Part shown: positions 18,294-25,584 of the stretch, piece after piece
Layout: every line of letters starts with the position of its first letter
How positions within the stretch are numbered: position 1 is the stretch's first letter
Origin: an uncultured Collinsella sp.
GTDB taxonomy: Bacteria > Actinomycetota > Coriobacteriia > Coriobacteriales > Coriobacteriaceae
Direction of reading: 5' to 3'
Length of the DNA: 25,584 nt
Assembly: GCA_902461085.1 (NCBI GenBank)
Contig: CABPWH010000025.1
Location: forward strand, 1-25,584
Program-made: the position numbers and the translations under genes
Notes under the pieces: model-generated
What the model saw: only the letters and a program-made list of their open reading frames with translations
Told to the model about the DNA's origin: nothing
Database searches by the model: none

Positions 18294-19238
18294 ATGCCCG
18301 CGCTCATTACGCATCATCTGTTTGGCGAGGAAAGCATCGACCGTCTTCCGCAGGGCGTTATCACGTCCGACGAGGAGCGCATCGCCTTTATCCTGGGAAA
18401 CCAAGGTCCCGACCCGTTCTTCTTCCACATGCTCACGCCGCGCATTTCCGACTGTATGTCGCTTGCTCAGGTCATGCACCGCTCGCGCATGTCGCGCCAG
18501 TTCTCGTGTCTGCGCGACGGCGTGTCGCACCTACAGCCGCGCGATGCCAATCTGGGTCGCGCCTTTGCGCTGGGCCTGCTGTCGCACTATGTGCTCGATC
18601 GCAATGCCCACCCCTTTGTCTACGAGCAGCAGTTTGGCATTGTTGAGTCCGACCCCGAGCTCGAGGCTTCGGGCAGTCAAGTTCACGCCGTGCTCGAAAG
18701 CGACCTGGACGTGCTGATGCTGCAGCTCAAACGTGACGGGGCCACGGTCGAGGATTATCCTCCGGTGGGCGAGATCGTCACCACCGACCGCATCAATCGC
18801 GTTGCCGGCGTGCTGATGAGCTACGTCGCCGGGCGCGTGTACGGTATCGACATCCCGGCGGGGGAGTACGCTGGCGCCGTCTCGGACATGCAGATGCTCT
18901 ACCGCACTATCGAGCCGGCCGGTTCGGCCAAGACGCGCGCGATTGCCCTGCTCGAGGGCTTGGTGCACGATTATTCGCTGCTCGACGGCCTTGCGCACCG
19001 CGTGACGACCGAGCTGCCCGAGCGTACCGGCAACCTGGGCCACTTGGCATGGAAGAACCCCTTTACCGATGAAGTCTCGAACGAGAGCTTCCCCGAGGTC
19101 TTTGACCGCGCGCTGCTCGATTACGAGTGCACGGTTGCCCGCTTTATCGAGACCGGCGATATGGAAGCTGTGACCAACCACGTCAATTACAGCGGTCGCG
19201 TGCTCGGCGCCGACGAAGAGTTCGACCGCGAGGAGTAG
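18294..19238 (+). CDS. Zinc-dependent phospholipase C-like protein
   Basis: A 314-residue protein with the zinc-dependent phospholipase C / S1-P1 nuclease-like signature. GNQGPDPFFF (residues 35-44) follows the first helix, and H98-x3-D102-x3-H106 sits in LLSHYVLDRNAHPF, giving typical zinc ligands together with His7 or His8 near the N-terminus. No signal peptide is visible, so it acts inside the cell or its export is non-classical. This differs from secreted toxins such as alpha-toxin, and the enzymatic activity on phospholipids is not established for this bacterial subfamily. The ATG has GAAAGGA five bases upstream. It is preceded by a likely promoter and followed by a nested inverted repeat, so it is probably transcribed alone. 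Confidence 0.85.
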   Translation: MPALITHHLFGEESIDRLPQGVITSDEERIAFILGNQGPDPFFFHMLTPRISDCMSLAQVMHRSRMSRQFSCLRDGVSHLQPRDANLGRAFALGLLSHYVLDRNAHPFVYEQQFGIVESDPELEASGSQVHAVLESDLDVLMLQLKRDGATVEDYPPVGEIVTTDRINRVAGVLMSYVAGRVYGIDIPAGEYAGAVSDMQMLYRTIEPAGSAKTRAIALLEGLVHDYSLLDGLAHRVTTELPERTGNLGHLAWKNPFTDEVSNESFPEVFDRALLDYECTVARFIETGDMEAVTNHVNYSGRVLGADEEFDREE

Positions 19239-19266
19239 CAAGCTGCCTCGCCCATACTCTCCAATA

Positions 19267-19333
19267 AGTTGCGGTGGAATAGTTCCTGAATGAAGCCCCC
19301 GGAGGGCTAAGCGGGAACTATTTCACCGCAACT
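19267..19333. repeat. Nested inverted repeat after the phospholipase-like gene
   Basis: Arms 19267-19286 and 19314-19333 are reverse complements over 20 bases with one mismatch. They enclose a smaller hairpin, AGCCC with GGGCT. There is no T-run after the structure. Its layout, an outer long stem with an inner hairpin, resembles those at 7065-7189 and 24949-25092, but the sequences are unrelated. Confidence 0.8.
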
Positions 19334-19471
19334 GCGTTGATGGGATGGCGTTTCGCCCTGCGTGTCCGTATGACCGCTCCTGTCCCTTTGCCGAATCCTT
19401 ACCGGCGCTTCTGGACAATTGGGGTACGATGAACTAACTGCATATCGGGCGAATACGAAGGGGCCCTGTCC

Positions 19472-20731
19472 ATGAAATACACCAAGCTCGAGCGTAACTG
19501 GGTTATGTACGATGTGGGCAACTCGGCCCTCGTGCTGCTCAATACCTCGGTGGTGCCCATCTACTTTAACGCCATCAATACCGGTGCTTCCTCGGCAGAC
19601 CTGGTGGTCGCCTGGGGCAACGCGCAGACGATCGCCTCGCTGGTCATTGCCATGCTCATGCCCATTCTGGGCGCGCTTGCCGATTACGCCGGCAACAAGA
19701 TCAAGTTCTTCTTGGGCTTCTTCCTCACGGGCCTGGTTCTTTGCCTGGCGCAGGCTATCCCCATGTCCGCCATGGCATTTTTGACCGTGTACGTGCTGTG
19801 CACTATCGGCCTTAACTCTTCCATGACGTTCTACGACGCCATGCTGCCCGACATTACCACCGACGAGCGCATGGACGCCGTGTCCAGCTCGGGCTATGCC
19901 TGGGGCTACATCGGTTCCACCGTGCCGTTCATCATCTGCCTGGCGCTTATCATGGGTGGCCCCGCTCTTGGCGTCCCCACCATGCTGGCAACGCGTCTGT
20001 CGTTTGTCATCACCGGTGCCTGGTGGCTCATCTTTACCCTGCCGCTCATTCGCACCTATAAGCAAAAGTACGGTCGCGAGCGCGGTCCCCAGGACACCAT
20101 CGGCCACATCGTGGGCGGCGTGTTCTCCGAGGTCGGACACACCATGCGCGAGATCGCCCACAACAAGACCGTGCTGGTCTACATGATCGCGTTCTTCTTC
20201 TATATCGACGGTGTGCACACGGTCATTTCCATGGCAACCAGCTACGGATCGGCCTTGGGCATCGATTCGACCCAGTTGGTCCTGGCGCTGCTCGTCACGC
20301 AGTTCGTGGCCTTTCCGTCCGCCATCATCTACGGCAAGCTTGCCGGACGCGTGGGCACGCTCAACATGATCTTGGTGGCAGTCGCCGCCTATATGGGCAT
20401 TGTGCTGTTCGCCGCGTTCTTCCTAAAGACCGCCTTTGAATTCTGGGTGCTTGCCATTATGGTCGGCCTGTTCCAGGGCGGCGTGCAGGCGCTCAGCCGT
20501 AGCTACTTTGGCCGCATTATCCCCAAGGAAAAGTCCAACGAGTACTACGGCTTCTTTGACATCTTCGGTCGTTATGCAAGCGTTATGGGCACCTTCCTGG
20601 TGTCGGTCGTCACCTCGCTGACCGGCAACCCGTCGCTGGGCGTCCTTTCCATTGGTGTGCTGCTGGTCGTTGGCTTTATGCTGCTGGTCCGCCTGTCCCG
20701 CATGACTCGGGCGGCAGAGCATGCCGCATAG
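19472..20731 (+). CDS. UMF1-type MFS transporter
   Basis: A 419-residue membrane protein with about 12 helices. The N-terminal block ERNWVMYDVGNSA is the hallmark of the UMF1 (unknown major facilitator 1, Atg22-like) family. Further features are the MFS loop GALADYAGNK after helix 2 and the conserved GLFQGGVQALSRSYFG in the second half. Substrates of bacterial UMF1 proteins are largely unknown; yeast Atg22 exports amino acids from vacuoles. The ATG at 19472 follows GAAGGGG at about eight to ten bases. TACGAT preceded by GGGG near 19427 may be its -10 box. It appears to be a single-gene unit lying between two signalling modules. Confidence 0.9.
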   Translation: MKYTKLERNWVMYDVGNSALVLLNTSVVPIYFNAINTGASSADLVVAWGNAQTIASLVIAMLMPILGALADYAGNKIKFFLGFFLTGLVLCLAQAIPMSAMAFLTVYVLCTIGLNSSMTFYDAMLPDITTDERMDAVSSSGYAWGYIGSTVPFIICLALIMGGPALGVPTMLATRLSFVITGAWWLIFTLPLIRTYKQKYGRERGPQDTIGHIVGGVFSEVGHTMREIAHNKTVLVYMIAFFFYIDGVHTVISMATSYGSALGIDSTQLVLALLVTQFVAFPSAIIYGKLAGRVGTLNMILVAVAAYMGIVLFAAFFLKTAFEFWVLAIMVGLFQGGVQALSRSYFGRIIPKEKSNEYYGFFDIFGRYASVMGTFLVSVVTSLTGNPSLGVLSIGVLLVVGFMLLVRLSRMTRAAEHAA

Positions 20732-20845
20732 GAGCGAGCGGCTATTGTGCCTGTCCACGGTACTCTTTTGGGGTTATCCGCAATAAACATTGCGACTTGC
20801 GAGCAATGATTTGCCCAAGTGGGTATGATGGAATCAGCTAGGTCG

Positions 20846-20881
20846 CGGGGCGTCGCCTGTGTTTGGCGGCGTCCCGTTTTT
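20846..20881 (+). terminator. Terminator hairpin just before the glycosyltransferase gene
   Basis: CGGGGCGTCGCC (20846-20857) pairs, with two wobbles, with GGCGGCGTCCCG (20865-20876), followed by TTTTT. It ends 21 bases before the glycosyltransferase ATG and starts 16 bases after a TATGAT box (20824-20829). It either terminates the transporter gene upstream or attenuates the glycosyltransferase-kinase operon. Confidence 0.75.
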
Positions 20882-20902
20882 GTGTTGCAGGGAGGGTAAG
20901 GC

Positions 20903-22090
20903 ATGAACGCCACAGTCGTGATTCCAACGTATTGGGCGGGCGATGACGCTTGCGCAAACGCCCCTGGCACTTATGACCATTCGACGCGACTCAACGCCGA
21001 CAATCCCGAACTCGACCGCTGCCTGGCCTCGCTTGAGCAGGTGCGTGACATCCCACGCATCATCCTTTTGGTGGTCTGTCCCGTTTCTGCCACAGCCGAT
21101 GTGTCGCTGCGCGTGCACGAGATTGTCGACGCGCATCCCACGCTCAAGGTCACCGTTGTCACCAACACCCAGGCCTCGCGCATCGCAGACCGGGTTGCTC
21201 AGATCGCGCCCAAGGGTTCGGGCGAGTGCGTGAGCCTGCGAGGCTACGGTGCCATCCGCAACATGGGGCTAGCCTGTGCCGCTGTGCTGGGGCATGACGC
21301 GGTTATCTTTTTGGATGACGATGAGACTGTCATCGACGCCGACTTTATGAAGCGCGCGACCTATGCGTTGGGGCAGCAGACGCGTCAGGGCTTGCCGATC
21401 TTGGTCAAGAGCGGCTATTTCTACGATCGCGACGGCTCGCCGCTGGCTCCCACGGACAAGGCGGGCATCTGCCATCGTTGGTGGACCAAGCGCATCGAGT
21501 TCAACCGTTGGATGAAAAAGGCGCTCTCGGGCACCCGCATCTCGCGCTCCAACTACGTGTGCGGCGGCCTGATGGCCCTGCACGCCCGCGCCTTTACGCG
21601 TGTGGCCTTTGACCCGTTTATCACCCGCGGCGAGGACTTGGATTACCTCTTTAACATGCGCATGTTTGGCTACGATGTGTGGTTCGATAACGAGTGGACC
21701 GTGCGCCATCTGCCTCCGGAGTCCGAAAAGCGCTCACCGCGCTTTATGCAGGATGTATACCGTTGGTACTACGAACGGGCCAAGTTGACATTCGCCGCGC
21801 ATCAAAAGGAGCTCATTCCCGTTACGGCGGCATCACTCATGCCCTACCCGGGCCCGTGGATTTCGCGCGAGCTCGACGACCGCGTGCGCAAGACCGCTAT
21901 GGTCCGCAGCGTGTTTACCCGCGAGCATGAGGGCTACCTGCGCATCTGGCGCCATGGTATCGGCGAGGCAAAGGCCTATGCGCGCCAAAACGCTGCAAGC
22001 TATCTGCGTTTCCAGAGCTTTTGGCCCAAGATCATGGACGGGCTTTGGCGTGACGCACAACTGATCAGTATCCTGGAGGGGGCCGAATGA
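20903..22090 (+). CDS. Glycosyltransferase family 2-like protein
   Basis: A 395-residue GT-A fold enzyme. It begins with the nucleotide-sugar strand VVIPTYW, has the metal-binding DDD (138-140) in VIFLDDDE, and later RGEDLDYLFNMRMFGYDVWF (about 239-258), which holds the ED catalytic-base motif. It probably transfers a sugar from a nucleotide donor to an envelope or secreted acceptor on the cytoplasmic side; donor and acceptor cannot be told. No membrane helix is evident. The ATG at 20903 has GGGAGGG upstream. Its stop codon overlaps the start of the sensor kinase gene (ATGA at 22087-22090), so the two are translated together, an unusual partnership. An upstream terminator-like hairpin may regulate both. 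Confidence 0.88.
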   Translation: MNATVVIPTYWAGDDACANAPGTYDHSTRLNADNPELDRCLASLEQVRDIPRIILLVVCPVSATADVSLRVHEIVDAHPTLKVTVVTNTQASRIADRVAQIAPKGSGECVSLRGYGAIRNMGLACAAVLGHDAVIFLDDDETVIDADFMKRATYALGQQTRQGLPILVKSGYFYDRDGSPLAPTDKAGICHRWWTKRIEFNRWMKKALSGTRISRSNYVCGGLMALHARAFTRVAFDPFITRGEDLDYLFNMRMFGYDVWFDNEWTVRHLPPESEKRSPRFMQDVYRWYYERAKLTFAAHQKELIPVTAASLMPYPGPWISRELDDRVRKTAMVRSVFTREHEGYLRIWRHGIGEAKAYARQNAASYLRFQSFWPKIMDGLWRDAQLISILEGAE

Positions 22091-23430
22091 TCGACCGCCG
22101 CGCCCAGCGCGATAGTTCAATATCAATCTTTCGCATCATTGCCGTTGCCTGCGCCATTTGCGTGCTGGTGTACTTTATTTTTGCCTTGGTGACCGGTATC
22201 GAGCCGATCGCCACGGTGATTGCCTGTGCTCTGCTCTGCATCTTTCTGTGCATCTTTATCTTTCTGACGCTTAATCCCGATTCGGTGCGCTCGCAGTACA
22301 CCGAGGAGACGCTCTCGGTTGCATCGGCCATGCTCGAGGACATCAAGGGCGGCCTGACGCAGGAGTCGGCGTTGCTGGTGTGCCGTCGCATTCTGCCCGA
22401 GACGCGCGCCATGACGGTGGCAATCACCGACGAGAAAAACGTGCTGGCCTGTGCGGGCGAGTTTGAGGAAAAGCTCCTGCCCGATGCACCCATCCATACG
22501 CTTGCCACGCGCTACGTGATTGAACACGGTATCGTGCAGTCGTTCAATCGCGTGGTCGACGTGGTGGGTTCGGACGGCTCGCACAACCAGGTCCCCGCCG
22601 GCATCATCGCACCTATTAAGGTGGGCGACCGTACCGTCGGCACGCTCAAGTTCTACTATCGCACGCCGCGCGCTGTCGACCGCACCCAGTACGCTCTGGC
22701 CTCCGGCTTTGCCGAGATCTTGTCTACGCAGCTTGCCATCCACGAGCTCGAGCTGCAAAAGGAGCTTACGGCTCGCGCCGAGGTGCGCGCATTGCAGGCC
22801 CAGATCAATCCGCATTTTCTGTTCAACACGCTCAACACCATTGCGTCTTTTACGCGCACCGATCCGCTGCGCGCCCGCGAGCTGCTGCGCGAGTTCTCGT
22901 CGTTCTACCGCGCCACGCTCGACAACTCGGGTTCGCTGATTCCGGTTTCGCGTGAGGTCGCCCAGACCAAGCGCTACCTCACCTTTGAGAAGGCGCGCTT
23001 TGGCGAGGACCGCGTGCTGGCGACCTTCCATGTGTCGGAGGATGTCGAGGACACGCTGGTGCCGGCTTTTGTAATTCAGCCGATTGTCGAAAACGCCGTG
23101 CGCCACGGCATGGGTGACGATGAAGCGCTCAAGATTGACGTCACGGTGGACGAGGATGGCGACGACGCGATTCTAATCGCCGTTGCCGATAACGGCGTGG
23201 GCATGGACGAGGGGACCGCCGCCAGGCTGTTTGATGAGCGCTCTGCCCGCCCTGACGCCAGCTCTCCGCAGGGCGGCGGTGCCGGCGTGGCCATGCACAA
23301 TATTTCGGAGCGCATCCATCGCTTTTATGGACCGCATTCCTATACGCGCGTCGAATCGGCGCCGGGCAAGGGCACGAAGGTGCTCCTGCATCTTGATTTG
23401 TCAGAGAGTATCTTTGATATTCAAGAGTAA
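22087..23430 (+). CDS. LytS/YehU-like sensor histidine kinase, pair 2
   Basis: A 447-residue paralogue of the kinase at 16044. Two membrane helices lie at about 15-36 and 41-62 with almost no outer loop, followed by a GAF-like region (about 70-210). The kinase domain has His243 in QINPHFLFNT, the N-box IVENAVRHG (about 333-341, Asn336) and VADNGVGM. Blocks such as ASGFAEILSTQLA and ELTARAEVRALQ match pair 1 nearly residue for residue, so the two arose by duplication. Its start overlaps the glycosyltransferase stop by four bases, with GGAGGGGGCC as ribosome binding site. The regulator gene follows after 72 bases. The small sensor part suggests sensing inside the membrane or in the cytoplasm. 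Confidence 0.93.
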   Translation: MIDRRAQRDSSISIFRIIAVACAICVLVYFIFALVTGIEPIATVIACALLCIFLCIFIFLTLNPDSVRSQYTEETLSVASAMLEDIKGGLTQESALLVCRRILPETRAMTVAITDEKNVLACAGEFEEKLLPDAPIHTLATRYVIEHGIVQSFNRVVDVVGSDGSHNQVPAGIIAPIKVGDRTVGTLKFYYRTPRAVDRTQYALASGFAEILSTQLAIHELELQKELTARAEVRALQAQINPHFLFNTLNTIASFTRTDPLRARELLREFSSFYRATLDNSGSLIPVSREVAQTKRYLTFEKARFGEDRVLATFHVSEDVEDTLVPAFVIQPIVENAVRHGMGDDEALKIDVTVDEDGDDAILIAVADNGVGMDEGTAARLFDERSARPDASSPQGGGAGVAMHNISERIHRFYGPHSYTRVESAPGKGTKVLLHLDLSESIFDIQE

Positions 23431-23502
23431 AATAAAAGGCTACGGGTTCAACGCCTAGCGGCGGATGCCCGGCGTAGTTTGTTGACGAAAGGTTTTATCC
23501 CT

Positions 23503-24219
23503 ATGCTGCGTGCGATGATTGTGGAGGATGAGGCGCCGGCTCGTTCGGAGCTTCGATTCTTGCTCGAGCAGACGGGCAAGATCGGCACGATCACAGAGGC
23601 GTCGAGTGTTCGCTCCGCCATCGAGATGCTTATGGAAAGTCGGGTCGATGTCGTGTTTCTCGACATCTCGATGCCCGGCGCATCGGGTCTGCAGCTTGCA
23701 GAGGCGCTACATAAGCTCAAAAACCCGCCGGCGATTGTTTTTGTGACTGCCTATAGCGACCATGCGGTCGAGGCGTTTGATGTCGATGCTGTCGACTATC
23801 TGATGAAACCTGTCGAGGAGGCGCGTCTTGATCGCGCCATCGAGAAGGTTATACAGCGCAGCAAGCCCGTTACCGACAGCAAGGTGACCATCGAGCGCAT
23901 CCCGGTGGAAAAGGGCGGCCGCAAGGTGCTCATCCCCGTGGACGATATCCGCTTTATCATGGCCAAGGACGATTACTCCTGTATTTACACCATCGACGAT
24001 CGTTTTCTATCGACGACCTCGTTGGCACAGTTCGAGGCCAAGCTGTGCGATTTTGGCTTCTTCCGCGTGCATCGCCGCTATATCGTGAACTTGGCGTGCG
24101 TCACGGATGTGGAGACGGTGCCTTCGGGCGCCATCCAGCTGGGCATTACCGGCGTTGACGAGCGCGTGCCGGTTTCGCGCCGCCGCGTCGTGCCGCTCAA
24201 GAAGGCCCTGAGCCTGTAG
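23503..24219 (+). CDS. LytTR-family response regulator, pair 2
   Basis: A 238-residue regulator, partner of the preceding kinase and paralogue of the one at 17468. The receiver domain carries Glu8-Asp9-Glu10, phospho-acceptor Asp54 in VFLDISMPG, FVTAYSDHA and LMKPVEE. The LytTR domain (about 130-235) shows FIMAKDDYSCIYT, FFRVHRRYIVN and VPVSRRR. I chose the ATG at 23503, with GAAAGG about ten bases upstream, over an in-frame TTG at 23479. In pair 1 the recognition strand reads FEARADFCN and here MAKDDYSCI, so the two regulators may bind different sites. A terminator follows. Confidence 0.95.
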   Translation: MLRAMIVEDEAPARSELRFLLEQTGKIGTITEASSVRSAIEMLMESRVDVVFLDISMPGASGLQLAEALHKLKNPPAIVFVTAYSDHAVEAFDVDAVDYLMKPVEEARLDRAIEKVIQRSKPVTDSKVTIERIPVEKGGRKVLIPVDDIRFIMAKDDYSCIYTIDDRFLSTTSLAQFEAKLCDFGFFRVHRRYIVNLACVTDVETVPSGAIQLGITGVDERVPVSRRRVVPLKKALSL

Positions 24220-24225
24220 AACTTT

Positions 24226-24277
24226 GGCCCCGCAGCCCTGTAGACCAAAAACGTCTGCGGAGCCGTGGGGCCTTTTT
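24226..24277 (+). terminator. Terminator of the second kinase-regulator operon
   Basis: GGCCCC (24226-24231) pairs with GGGGCC (24267-24272), extended inside by GCAG with CTGC, and is followed by TTTTT. It lies just after the regulator stop codon. Confidence 0.85.
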
Positions 24278-24322
24278 GTATGTAGATGTTGGATATCGAA
24301 CCGGTTTTGCGAAAGGGATCCC

Positions 24323-24790
24323 ATGAACAGTGCAGACGCCAAGCGCATCGACATCATCTCGGACACCCACGGCTATCTTTCTCCCGCGCTTTTGGACGAG
24401 CTAGAGGGCGCGGATCTAATCATCCACGCAGGAGACCTAACGTCCGAGATGGACTATGAGCACCTGCGCACTATCGCCCCCGTGCGAGCCGTGCTGGGCA
24501 ACAACGACTACTACCGCGATTACGGCCCCGATGTGGATCGATTGGCCCTTTTCACCTACGAAGGACTCAAATTCGCCGTAGCCCACTACCGCGAAGATCT
24601 CCCCGTGGGATCCGTAGACGTAGCCATCAACGGCCACACCCACGTAACCAAAGAAGCTCAAGTAGGCCGCTGTCTAGTCCTCAATCCCGGCAGTGCTAGC
24701 TACCCCAGAGGCACCCGAGGCCCCACCATGGCCAGAATGCTCGTCAAGGACGGCAAGATTCTCAGCACCAAATTTATTGACCTAGACTAA
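24323..24790 (+). CDS. YfcE/MJ0936-family metallophosphoesterase
   Basis: A 155-residue cytoplasmic phosphodiesterase of the usual size for this family. Metal ligands appear in order: Asp14-x-His16 in SDTHG, Asp38 in HAGD, the GNND block (59-62), His88 in VAHYRED, and GHTH (104-107), then NPGS. YfcE-type enzymes hydrolyse artificial phosphodiesters and perhaps cyclic or linear nucleotide phosphodiesters; the natural substrate is unclear. I chose the ATG at 24323, which has AAAGGG six bases upstream, because an in-frame ATG at 24224 lies inside the preceding terminator. It is transcribed alone between two terminators. Confidence 0.93.
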   Translation: MNSADAKRIDIISDTHGYLSPALLDELEGADLIIHAGDLTSEMDYEHLRTIAPVRAVLGNNDYYRDYGPDVDRLALFTYEGLKFAVAHYREDLPVGSVDVAINGHTHVTKEAQVGRCLVLNPGSASYPRGTRGPTMARMLVKDGKILSTKFIDLD

Positions 24791-24797
24791 CCGCAAC

Positions 24798-24832
24798 AAA
24801 AACGGGGGATGCACAATGCATTTCCCGTTTTT
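24798..24832. terminator. Terminator of the phosphoesterase gene
   Basis: AAAAACGGG (24798-24806) pairs perfectly with CCCGTTTTT (24824-24832), with ATGCA/TGCAT pairing inside. The A-run before and T-run after let it work on both strands. Confidence 0.9.
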
Positions 24833-24948
24833 CTTTCAGCAAAAGGTAGAGCTTCAGCAACAACCTTAGACAACCCCGCCGAGGAGAACGGGGACCTCGA
24901 GCCGCGGAAGCGGCGAGGAACAACAACAGCTTGAAGCATGTGACGGCA

Positions 24949-25092
24949 GGGAGGGTTTCCGGGGCTGGGGGCGGGGGTTAAGTTTGTCGCGAGTTCCGCA
25001 CGCAAAGGAAAGCACTTAATGTGCTTTCCGTCTTGCGCAGGACTGTAGAGCAGCAAACTTAACCCGCGCCAGCCGGCCCCGGAGACCCTCCC
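24949..25092. repeat. Large nested inverted repeat before tRNA-Asp
   Basis: Outer arms 24949-24964 and 25077-25092 match over 16 bases with one mismatch. Second arms 24975-24986 and 25054-25065 (GGGTTAAGTTTG and its complement) are perfect, and most of the bases between these arms also pair. At the centre GGAAAGCAC and GTGCTTTCC (25007-25015, 25021-25029) form a perfect hairpin with loop TTAAT. The whole would fold into one stem of about 144 bases. No coding sequence or target duplication is seen. Confidence 0.8.
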
Positions 25093-25124
25093 GGAGGGCC
25101 CAAAAAATATTTTCAAAAAAGTTG

Positions 25125-25154
25125 TTGCGCACCGGACAAACTTCTGTGTATACT
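25125..25154 (+). promoter_or_regulatory. Promoter of tRNA-Asp
   Basis: TTGCGC (25125-25130), 18 bases, then TATACT (25149-25154), preceded by TGTG. An A/T-rich stretch (25101-25120) just upstream could serve as an UP element, as is common for stable RNA genes. Confidence 0.6.
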
Positions 25155-25200
25155 AATCCCCGCAGCGCACGCGAGCGGAAACAAACGCGAACGACTGCCT

Positions 25201-25278
<78 letters not shown>

Positions 25279-25288
25279 ACGCAATTAA

Positions 25289-25314
25289 AGCCACGTCTTC
25301 GGACGTGGCTTTTT
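25289..25314 (+). terminator. Terminator of tRNA-Asp
   Basis: AGCCACGTC (25289-25297), loop TTCG, GACGTGGCT (25302-25310), then TTTT. The stem is perfect, with a stable UUCG tetraloop. Confidence 0.95.
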
Positions 25315-25495
25315 GCGTTTAATGGGACATTGATCCCTATCTCTTGTATTCAAAACCATTTCTCTCCCAGTTATATCTCCTATTCGCGAACAAGGCCCAA
25401 CTGATATATATGTTCAAACAAGGCGTTTGTTGCACAACACCTGTTTAATGGGGCAGGGGCTAGATTATACTAAGTTTCGCTGTAGGCCGGTATTG

Positions 25496-25584
25496 ATGCA
25501 ATCAACTTCAGGCTCGGCATCCAGTGGACCCTTGATTCTCAACTTTATCCGAACACTTCCCGCATTCATCCGTACATGTGCGGA
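25496..25584 (+). CDS. Possible gene start running off the right edge
   Basis: An open frame of 29 codons from ATG at 25496 to the end of the window without a stop. It begins MQSTSGSASSGPL, then a more hydrophobic stretch LILNFIRTLPAF. The ribosome binding site is weak (TAGG about ten bases upstream). TATACT at 25466-25471, in TAGATTATACTAAG, is a plausible -10 box, which supports a real transcription unit here. Too little is present to name a family, and the frame could still be chance. Confidence 0.4.
   Translation, partial: MQSTSGSASSGPLILNFIRTLPAFIRTCA

Larger units (their letters stand above)
24833..25200. other. Gene-free stretch before tRNA-Asp
   Basis: No convincing gene. It holds two small stems (24871-24895 and 24901-24915 areas), the large nested inverted repeat at 24949-25092 and the tRNA promoter. 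Confidence 0.5.

Overview
The window looks like a chromosomal segment of a high-GC anaerobic actinomycete of the class Coriobacteriia, most likely Collinsella or a close relative. This is inference from gene content and style: a one-chain pyruvate:ferredoxin oxidoreductase, a UMF1-type transporter, LytS/LytTR two-component pairs, a lone carbamate kinase and G+C-rich codon use. No 16S or other marker gene is present.

Left end (1 to about 2300, reverse strand): an AT-richer accessory island with a small RiPP (ribosomally made, modified peptide) locus. A radical SAM/SPASM maturase, broken by a one-base frameshift at a run of five A, is followed by two small Cys/Asp-rich precursor peptides. Both precursors start MKHIHP, have strong ribosome binding sites, and carry cores in which each Cys is followed two to five residues later by Asp. 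This fits a thioether (ranthipeptide-like) product and is the most novel part of the window. No transporter or protease for it is visible; the left edge cuts the locus.

2300 to 7200: a probably truncated FHA-domain gene next to the island, a hairpin element whose loop motif recurs near 11650, then a long-leader pyruvate:ferredoxin oxidoreductase gene that ends in a large nested hairpin. 7200 to 10000 (reverse strand): hairpin repeats, an AAA+/DUF4143 ATPase with three direct repeats in its upstream region, and a two-gene operon of a DUF3830 protein and an unknown protein.

10570 to 15930: carbamate kinase, a convergent membrane-anchored C39-like peptidase, and an amino-acid permease plus amidohydrolase operon with structured leaders. 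The permease and amidohydrolase probably import and cut one nitrogenous substrate, which I cannot identify.

15980 to 24280: two paralogous LytS-like kinase plus LytTR regulator pairs, separated by a zinc-dependent phospholipase C-like protein, a UMF1 transporter and a glycosyltransferase. The second kinase overlaps the glycosyltransferase gene by four bases, so envelope synthesis and signalling are probably coupled. 24320 to 25584: a YfcE-type phosphodiesterase, a large nested inverted repeat, tRNA-Asp(GTC) with promoter and terminator, and a possible gene start running off the right edge.
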